A DNA stretch of 64,000 nucleotides. It comes from Streptomyces sp. NBC_01306 (lineage in GTDB: Bacteria > Actinomycetota > Actinomycetes > Streptomycetales > Streptomycetaceae). A program made the translations under genes and the position numbers. The stretch covers positions 6,649,501 to 6,713,500 of the forward strand of contig NZ_JAPEPC010000001.1 of the NCBI RefSeq assembly GCF_026340465.1. The letters are read 5' to 3'. Below the pieces are notes generated by a model, which worked only from the letters and a program-made list of their open reading frames with translations, searched no databases and was not told the origin of the DNA. Positions within the stretch are counted from its first letter, which is position 1; each line of letters opens with the position of its first letter. This document shows positions 59,311 through 64,000 of this stretch, piece after piece.

Positions 59311-59895
59311 GTGTCGGACTTCGACCAGCTCACCCAGTCGCTTGCCCGGAACCTCAAGCGCTGGCGCGGCGAGCGGGGCTTCACACTCGACGCGCTGGCG
59401 GCCCGGGCGGGTGTCAGCCGAGGCATGATCATCCAGATCGAGCAGGCCCGCACGAACCCCAGTGTCGGCACCACGGTGAAGCTCGCGGACGCCCTTGGCG
59501 TCAGCATCACCACGCTCCTCGACTACGAGCAGGGGCCGCAGGTCAGGATCGTCCCGGCCGAGCAGGCGGTCCGTATGTGGGGGACGGACGCGGGCAGCCA
59601 CACGGTCCTGCTCGTCGGCAACGAGACGCGCGGGCCGCTGGAGATGTGGGCCTGGCGGCTGATGCCCGGCGACAGCAGCACATCGGACGCGCACCCGCCG
59701 GGGACGGTCGAACTGCTCCATGTCACCGCCGGTGAACTCACGTTGGTCGCCGACGGGGTGGCGCACTCGGTACCGGCCGGGACCTCGGCGACCTTCGAGG
59801 CCAACGTGGAGCACGCCTACCGCAACGAGGGCACGGAGACGGTCGAGATGACGATGGCCGTGTCCATCCCGCCGGTCGGCCGGCAGCGCCCGTAG
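59311..59895 (+). CDS. XRE-family regulator with C-terminal cupin domain
   Basis: A 194-aa transcription factor. Residues 10-65 form the helix-turn-helix: RNLKRWRGERGFTLDALAAR, AGVSRGMIIQIEQARTNPSV and TTVKLADALGVSITTLLDYE. The cupin at about 105-185 has GTVELLHVTAGELTLVADGV and SVPAGTSATFEANVEHAYRN, with histidine ligands. GTG 59311 is chosen; a TTG at 59278 is possible but overlaps the likely promoter. TGCAC-9-GTGCA around 59254-59272 may be its operator, acting on the divergent exporter gene. Confidence 0.88.
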   Translation: MSDFDQLTQSLARNLKRWRGERGFTLDALAARAGVSRGMIIQIEQARTNPSVGTTVKLADALGVSITTLLDYEQGPQVRIVPAEQAVRMWGTDAGSHTVLLVGNETRGPLEMWAWRLMPGDSSTSDAHPPGTVELLHVTAGELTLVADGVAHSVPAGTSATFEANVEHAYRNEGTETVEMTMAVSIPPVGRQRP

Positions 59896-59966
59896 TCCGC
59901 CCGTCCGTAGTCCGCTCGCTCGCAGTCCGCCCATCCGTAGTCCGCTCGCCCGCAGTCCGGCCGCCC
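59892..59966. repeat. Five tandem copies of a 15-bp unit
   Basis: Units GTAGTCCGCCCGTCC and close variants run from 59892 to 59966; a sixth, degraded copy follows. The first copy includes the TAG stop of the cupin regulator, so the repeat array starts exactly at the end of the gene. Confidence 0.8.
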
Positions 59967-60064
59967 GCAGTCCCCGCCGGTGGCCCGAGCCTGCTGTTCC
60001 CGCTCGCCGTACCGGGCGGGACAGGCCTGCGGCAGCACCGAACCGGGGTACGGGCGGCGGCTGT

Positions 60065-60070
60065 TAGCGT
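60065..60070 (+). promoter_or_regulatory. -10 element TAGCGT of a probably leaderless gene
   Basis: TAGCGT ends 7 nt before ATG 60078; there is no ribosome site before the ATG. Confidence 0.45.
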
Positions 60071-60077
60071 GAGCCGT

Positions 60078-60632
60078 ATGCGCGCTCCCATCGGTACCTT
60101 CGACGATGTCCGCCACGCCCAGGACTGCCTGGACCTGCTGACCGCACCGGTCGCCGACGCGGTGCGGCACTGGCAGGGAGACGTCCCCGCCCAGGACCTG
60201 ATCTACGTGGACAGCGACCCGGAGATCGCCGACACCGCCGCCTTCGTGGCGCACTACGGGCCGGAGCTGCTCGACGTCTCGGCGAACTGTGTCGTCGTCG
60301 CGGGCAAGCGCGGCGGAGAGACCTCGCTCGCCGCCTGTCTGGTGCTGTCCCGTACCCGTCTCGACGTGAACGGCGCCGTCCGCAAGCAACTCGGCGCGCG
60401 CAAGGCGTCCTTCGCGCCCATGGACACCGCCACCGGCGAGACCGGCATGGAGTACGGCGGGGTCACCCCGGTCGGACTGCCCGCCGGCTGGCCGCTGCTC
60501 GTGGACTCCGCCGTCGTGGACCTGGACTGGGTGCTCGTCGGCAGCGGCAGTCGCAGGGGCAAGCTGATCGTTCCCGGCAAGGCGTTCGCCGGGCTGCCGG
60601 GCGCGATCGTCATCGAGGGGCTTGGCGGCTGA
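60078..60632 (+). CDS. YbaK/ProX-type aminoacyl-tRNA deacylase family protein
   Basis: A 184-aa single-domain protein. The YbaK fold shows DTAAFVAHYGPELLDVSANC with VVVAGKRGGE, then VLSRTRLDVNGAVRKQLGAR and KASFAPMDTATGETGMEYGG followed by VTPVGLPAGWPLLVDSAVV. The K in KLGAR-like QLGARKASFA and the GGVTP loop are the editing-site elements. Free-standing YbaK proteins clear mischarged tRNA; the amino acid specificity cannot be read. The likely start is ATG 60078, 7 nt after TAGCGT. Confidence 0.82.
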   Translation: MRAPIGTFDDVRHAQDCLDLLTAPVADAVRHWQGDVPAQDLIYVDSDPEIADTAAFVAHYGPELLDVSANCVVVAGKRGGETSLAACLVLSRTRLDVNGAVRKQLGARKASFAPMDTATGETGMEYGGVTPVGLPAGWPLLVDSAVVDLDWVLVGSGSRRGKLIVPGKAFAGLPGAIVIEGLGG

Positions 60633-60669
60633 GGCAGCCGGGACCGCTCCCGGTCCCGGCTCGGCCGGG

Positions 60670-61077
60670 TCAGCCCAGAGCAGGAATCTCTATGGCCGGG
60701 CAGCGGTCCATGACCATGTCACGCCCGGCCTCCCGCACCCGCCCGTACGCGGCCTCGTCGATCACGCCGAGCTGGAACCAGACCGCCTTGGCGCCGACGG
60801 CCACCGCCTCGTCGGCGACGGCACCCGCCAGGTCGCTGTTGACGAAGACATCGACGACATCGACGGGGAAAGGGATGTCGGAGAGCGATGCGTACCCCTG
60901 CTCGCCGTGGACCGTCTCCGCCTTGGGATGGACCGGCACGATGCGCTTGCCGTAGCGCTGGAGCACCCCGGCCACGCCGAACGCCGACCGCCCTCTGTTG
61001 CTCGACAGTCCCACGATCGCCCAGGTGTCGCCGGTCGTGGTGAGGATCTTGCGGATGGTGTCCGTGTCTGCGTGCAT
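60670..61077 (-). CDS. CoA-binding domain protein
   Basis: A 135-aa Rossmann-type protein. WAIVGLSSNRGRSAFGVAGV then LQRYGKRIVPVHPKAETVHG are the CoA-binding glycine loop and following strand, and VDVVDVFVNSDLAGAVADEA with KAVWFQLGVIDEAA continues it. It matches free-standing CoA-binding proteins related to the succinyl-CoA synthetase domain. MVMDRCPAIEIPAL closes it, with a conserved D-R-C. It is divergent from the YigZ gene by 58 bp. No enzymatic activity is known. Confidence 0.87.
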   Translation of the reverse strand: MHADTDTIRKILTTTGDTWAIVGLSSNRGRSAFGVAGVLQRYGKRIVPVHPKAETVHGEQGYASLSDIPFPVDVVDVFVNSDLAGAVADEAVAVGAKAVWFQLGVIDEAAYGRVREAGRDMVMDRCPAIEIPALG

Positions 61078-61123
61078 GACTGGACAACGGCGTACCCGCC
61101 AGGACTGTTCCCGCAGGGCCGCA

Positions 61124-61129
61124 TAGGCT
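61124..61129 (+). promoter_or_regulatory. -10 element TAGGCT of a probably leaderless gene
   Basis: TAGGCT ends 6 nt before ATG 61136, with no ribosome site between them. Confidence 0.45.
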
Positions 61130-61135
61130 GGCCCG

Positions 61136-61762
61136 ATGCAGGAGCAGTACCGGACAGTCGCCCGCGAGGGTGTGCACGAGACCGAGGTCAACAGATCGCG
61201 CTTCATCTGCGCACTGGCCCCCGCCGCGACCGAGGAGGAGGCACAGGCCTTCCTCGCACGCATCCGCAGGGAGCACCCCGGCGCTTCCCACCACTGCTTC
61301 GCGTACGTCATCGGCGCCGACGCCTCCGTACAGAAAGCCGGCGACGACGGTGAGCCCGGCGGGACCGCCGGTGTGCCGATGCTCCAGATGCTGCTGCGAC
61401 GCGAGGTGCGGTACGCCGTCGCCGTCGTCACCCGCTACTTCGGCGGGGTGAAGCTGGGGGCGGGCGGGCTGATCCGGGCCTACGGCGGAGCTGTCGGAGA
61501 GGCCCTCGACGAGCTGGGCACCATCGTCAGGCAGCGCTACCGGCTGGCCACGGTCACCGTCGACCACCAGCGCGCGGGCAAGCTGGAGAACGACCTGCGG
61601 GCCACCGGTCGCGTCGTGCGCGAGGTCCGCTACGCGGAGGCGGTGACGATCGACATCGCACTGCCGGACGCGGATGTCGGGAGCTTCCGGGTCTGGCTCG
61701 CCGACAGCACGGCCGGGGCCGCGTCGCTGGAACTCGGCAGCGAGGCGTACGGCGACATCTGA
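61136..61762 (+). CDS. YigZ/IMPACT family protein
   Basis: A 208-aa protein. The N-terminal UPF0029 domain has EVNRSRFICALAPAATEEEA, HHCFAYVIGADASVQKAGDD and GEPGGTAGVPMLQMLLRREV with VTRYFGGVKLGAGGLIRAYG. A C-terminal EF-G-V-like domain (DUF1949) follows from about residue 140. In eukaryotes IMPACT regulates the kinase Gcn2; the bacterial role is unclear. It is probably a leaderless gene. About 180 bp of gene-free sequence follow before the transposase-like gene. Confidence 0.9.
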   Translation: MQEQYRTVAREGVHETEVNRSRFICALAPAATEEEAQAFLARIRREHPGASHHCFAYVIGADASVQKAGDDGEPGGTAGVPMLQMLLRREVRYAVAVVTRYFGGVKLGAGGLIRAYGGAVGEALDELGTIVRQRYRLATVTVDHQRAGKLENDLRATGRVVREVRYAEAVTIDIALPDADVGSFRVWLADSTAGAASLELGSEAYGDI

Positions 61763-61945
61763 AACCCCGGCCACGTCCCGCCGCTGTCGTCCCCGTGTGC
61801 CGCCCCGCGACGGTGGCCAGGTCACCGGAGCGCGCCTCAGCAGTGTGTCCTGAATACCTATGAGCTACCAGGCGGTACCCCGCACCGTTGAGGAACGGCG
61901 TTCACACACGGTTGTCCCGTGCGGGAGACGAGATGAGGTAGATCA

Positions 61946-63172
61946 ATGTCCGGTGTTGCCCTGTGCGCGCAAGACGTGCAGAGAGAGGCGTACGCATCCA
62001 TCCACGCCGGAGCCCAGGAGGAAGTGCTCACCGAACTGTGCTCGGCGCTCTTCGCGTCCCTGCCGCGGCGGGACCAGCGCAGGCGGGGTGTGGAGTACGT
62101 ACGCGGTCTCCTGGCAGCCGAGGGACGCAAATCGATCCGGAACATGGCCGCGCTGACCGGTGGGGCGACCACCGAACAGGGATTGCACCACTTCATCAGC
62201 AGTTCCACCTGGGACTGGGCGGAGGTGCGTGGGCAGCTCGCCCGGTATCTGGTGCGGGCCGCGCTCCCCAGTGCGTGGGTGGTACGACCGATGATCATTC
62301 CGAAGGCCGGTGAGCACTCCGTCGGTGTCGACCGGCGGTACTTCCCCGCCTTCGGCCAGGTTCTCAACGCCCAGCAGGCTTTCGGGGTCTGGGCGGCGTC
62401 CGACCGGATGAGCAGTCCGGTCAACTGGCGGCTGCACCTGTCCGGTACGTGGCTCGACGACGGGCGACGCAGGGTCCGGGCTTCGATTCCCGAATCGCTG
62501 AGTCCGGAGGAGACGCTGGGCGAGTGCGCGATCGAAGTGTGCCGGGAACTGGTGGTGGAACAGGGGCTGCCCCTACTCCCGGTGGTGCTGGACTCGCGCG
62601 AGACGGACGCCGCCACCACGGTGCGCCAACTGCGTGCCGCGGGACTGCCGTTTCTGATCAGGGTGAGTGGCACTCAGCTGCTGGCGGCAGCGGACGCGAC
62701 GGCGCAGGCCCGGCGCAGCGAGCTCCCCGCGTACCAGATCATGGGCGCGGCGAAGGAGTTGCGGCGTCAGGCCGTCTGGACCGACCACGGCCCGGCGGCG
62801 GCGTCCCGGACCAGTCTGGTGGCGGCCCTGCGCGTCGCGCTGCCCGCCCGCGCGTCCCGCTCAGCGGCTCCGGAGCAAGCCGGCGACCGGCGTGGTCTGT
62901 TGCTGCTCGGTGAGTGGAGGGACAGCGGGCGCTGGCCCACCGGGCTCTGGCTCACGGACCTGACCCATGTGCAGCCCGGCGCCCTGCTGCGGCTGAGCAA
63001 GCTGATCGCCCGGGTCGACCGCGACTGCGCCGAGATCGCCGATCAGGTGGGGGTCCGGGACTACGCGGGCCGCTCCTTCGGCGGCTGGCACCGGCACATC
63101 ACCCTGGCCTCGGCCGCCCACGCGATCACCGCCGTGGCCGGCGCGGCAGAACGGCAGTGCCGGGCTTCGTGA
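61946..63172 (+). CDS. IS701-like transposase-fold protein, catalytic triad altered
   Basis: A full-length 408-aa relative of IS701-family transposases with a good ribosome site (GATGAGG). Family segments are RRRGVEYVRGLLAAEGRKSI, GLHHFISSSTWDWAEVRGQL, KAGEHSVGVDRRYF and GGWHRHITLASAAHAI. The first catalytic acid is gone: where active members have I-D-D/E-T-G-F, it reads VVRPMIIPKAG (Arg114-Pro115). The second survives in VVLDSRETD. The third, usually Glu in R-W-x-I-E, is Asp358 in ARVDRDCAE. No terminal repeats were found. An intact but non-catalytic copy suggests domestication or an early stage of decay. Confidence 0.75.
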   Translation: MSGVALCAQDVQREAYASIHAGAQEEVLTELCSALFASLPRRDQRRRGVEYVRGLLAAEGRKSIRNMAALTGGATTEQGLHHFISSSTWDWAEVRGQLARYLVRAALPSAWVVRPMIIPKAGEHSVGVDRRYFPAFGQVLNAQQAFGVWAASDRMSSPVNWRLHLSGTWLDDGRRRVRASIPESLSPEETLGECAIEVCRELVVEQGLPLLPVVLDSRETDAATTVRQLRAAGLPFLIRVSGTQLLAAADATAQARRSELPAYQIMGAAKELRRQAVWTDHGPAAASRTSLVAALRVALPARASRSAAPEQAGDRRGLLLLGEWRDSGRWPTGLWLTDLTHVQPGALLRLSKLIARVDRDCAEIADQVGVRDYAGRSFGGWHRHITLASAAHAITAVAGAAERQCRAS

Positions 63173-64000
63173 CGTCGCGCGGGCGACGCCGCGGGGGGCG
63201 CCGGACGTCCGGGCCCGCGGGAACGGTGGCGGCGGACGACAGTCCGCCACCCCGCAGGGCATGGCGGATACGGGAGAGGCGAAGGGCGAGTTGCACCTCG
63301 AACGCCCGCTCCGGCTGCTGCCAGCCGGGACCCAGCAGCTCGCCTATGCGCTCCAGCCGCCGGGTCACCGTATTGGGGTGCACATGCAGTCGCTCGGCCG
63401 CGTACGTCGGGCTGGAGCCCGTCTCGAAGTACGCCTCCAGGGTGGGGACGAGCGCGGTGAGGCGCTGCCGGTCGTAGTCGGCGACCGGTCCTATCGTGGC
63501 GTCGATGAACGCGCCGACGTCATGGCTGCCCGACAGGAGTACGCCGAGGCCGCCCAGTTCGCGTGGGGAGGCGGCACGGCCGACGGCTCCGAGGGAGATC
63601 ATCGCGTCGAGGCAGCGCTTGGCCTCCTGGTGGGCACCGGTGACCGACAGGGCTTCGGCCACCGGTCCTGCCGCCGCCACCGTCACACGCTGGTCGAGCA
63701 GCGGGGACAGCTCGGTATGGACGGCCCGGGCGGTGGCTCCCGCTTCGTTGCCCGCGAGAAGGAGCACGACGGAGTCCTTGCGCATGCTCATGAGCCCGTT
63801 CACACGCTGCGTGTACGAGAGCGCCCAGGCGCTCAACTCGCCCCCGAACGCCTTCTCGGGGCGGGCGATGACCACGATGTGCGGCTTGTCCAGATCGACA
63901 CCGCAGCGACGGGCGCGCGCCTCCAGGAGCGGGGGCGGGCCCCCGGCGAGCGCCAGCAGGTCGTCCAGGAGACTGTGCCGGACCCGGCCGTGGGCGCCGG
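63126..64000 (-). CDS. PucR-type transcriptional regulator, 5' end outside window
   Basis: The reading frame is open to the window edge, so the gene starts beyond base 64000. The visible C-terminal 290 residues hold a GGDEF-like PucR central region (MRKDSVVLLLAGNEAGATAR, RVTVAAAGPVAEALSVTGAH) and the PucR helix-turn-helix: LEAYFETGSSPTYAAERLHV, HPNTVTRRLERIGELLGP. The normal end would be near LRLSRIRHAL; 41 further, Arg/Pro-rich residues run into the 3' end of the transposase-like gene (47-bp overlap). PucR proteins control purine, amino acid or detoxification genes. Confidence 0.88.
   Translation of the reverse strand, partial: GAHGRVRHSLLDDLLALAGGPPPLLEARARRCGVDLDKPHIVVIARPEKAFGGELSAWALSYTQRVNGLMSMRKDSVVLLLAGNEAGATARAVHTELSPLLDQRVTVAAAGPVAEALSVTGAHQEAKRCLDAMISLGAVGRAASPRELGGLGVLLSGSHDVGAFIDATIGPVADYDRQRLTALVPTLEAYFETGSSPTYAAERLHVHPNTVTRRLERIGELLGPGWQQPERAFEVQLALRLSRIRHALRGGGLSSAATVPAGPDVRRPPRRRPRDVTKPGTAVLPRRPRR

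Overview
The window is typical Streptomyces-type chromosome. GC is very high with strong third-position G/C bias, GTG starts are frequent, many genes overlap by 1-4 nt (ATGA/TAATG junctions), and the gene families are actinobacterial (DUF6314, S8 secreted protease, HipA-like/DUF3037 pair, divergent EF-Tu of the Tuf3 type, PucR regulator). No rRNA, tRNA, CRISPR array or replication origin was seen. The first gene lacks its start and the last gene lacks its 5' end because the window cuts them.

1-11.3 kb is an acyl-CoA catabolic cluster: two AMP-forming CoA ligases, a secreted SMP-30-like protein, and a tight five-gene run of large and small acyl-CoA dehydrogenases around an enoyl-CoA hydratase, then an MHS-type importer. 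The two large/small dehydrogenase pairs look like heteromeric enzymes of the kind used on steroid side chains or other bulky acyl-CoAs. 11.3-16 kb holds a heterodimeric ABC exporter with one fully degenerate ATP site, followed by an IS481-family insertion. 16-25.8 kb is mixed: a GNAT protein, a DHA2 drug exporter, DUF6314, two secreted peptidoglycan-active enzymes (SLT and GH25) separated by a terminator, the HipA-like/DUF3037 pair, two SDRs, uracil-DNA glycosylase and a small helical protein.

25.8-42 kb has a lipoprotein, a 212-bp MITE-like palindromic element sitting exactly at the stop codon of a DinB gene, an oxidoreductase, Lnt, a SnoaL-like protein, a crotonase, a large secreted S8 protease, and the methylmalonyl-CoA mutase operon mutA-mutB-meaB. 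That operon fits the acyl-CoA theme because propionyl-CoA is an expected end product. A 21-bp inverted repeat preceded by tandem repeats separates meaB from a membrane glycosyltransferase-like gene.

42-48 kb encodes a membrane-anchored molybdopterin oxidoreductase, an SPFH protein, UppP, a TVP38-type protein and a decayed tuf3. The tuf3 remnant stops in domain 2 and has substitutions in three GTPase motifs. It is followed by three less GC-rich, mostly unrecognised genes (48.3-50.9 kb), one with a zinc site resembling tRNA-guanine transglycosylases. This is the most island-like part of the window.

51-64 kb is core-type genome: spermidine-synthase-like protein, MFS exporter, thioesterase, DedA, CrcB with DUF190, gamma-carbonic anhydrase, DMT exporter with a divergent XRE-cupin regulator, YbaK-like, CoA-binding and YigZ-family proteins. 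It ends in an intact but catalytically altered IS701-like transposase whose 3' end overlaps a PucR-type regulator. Several genes here and mutA start 6-7 nt after a TANNNT hexamer and are probably leaderless. All functional calls rest on reading motifs by eye; no database search was run.
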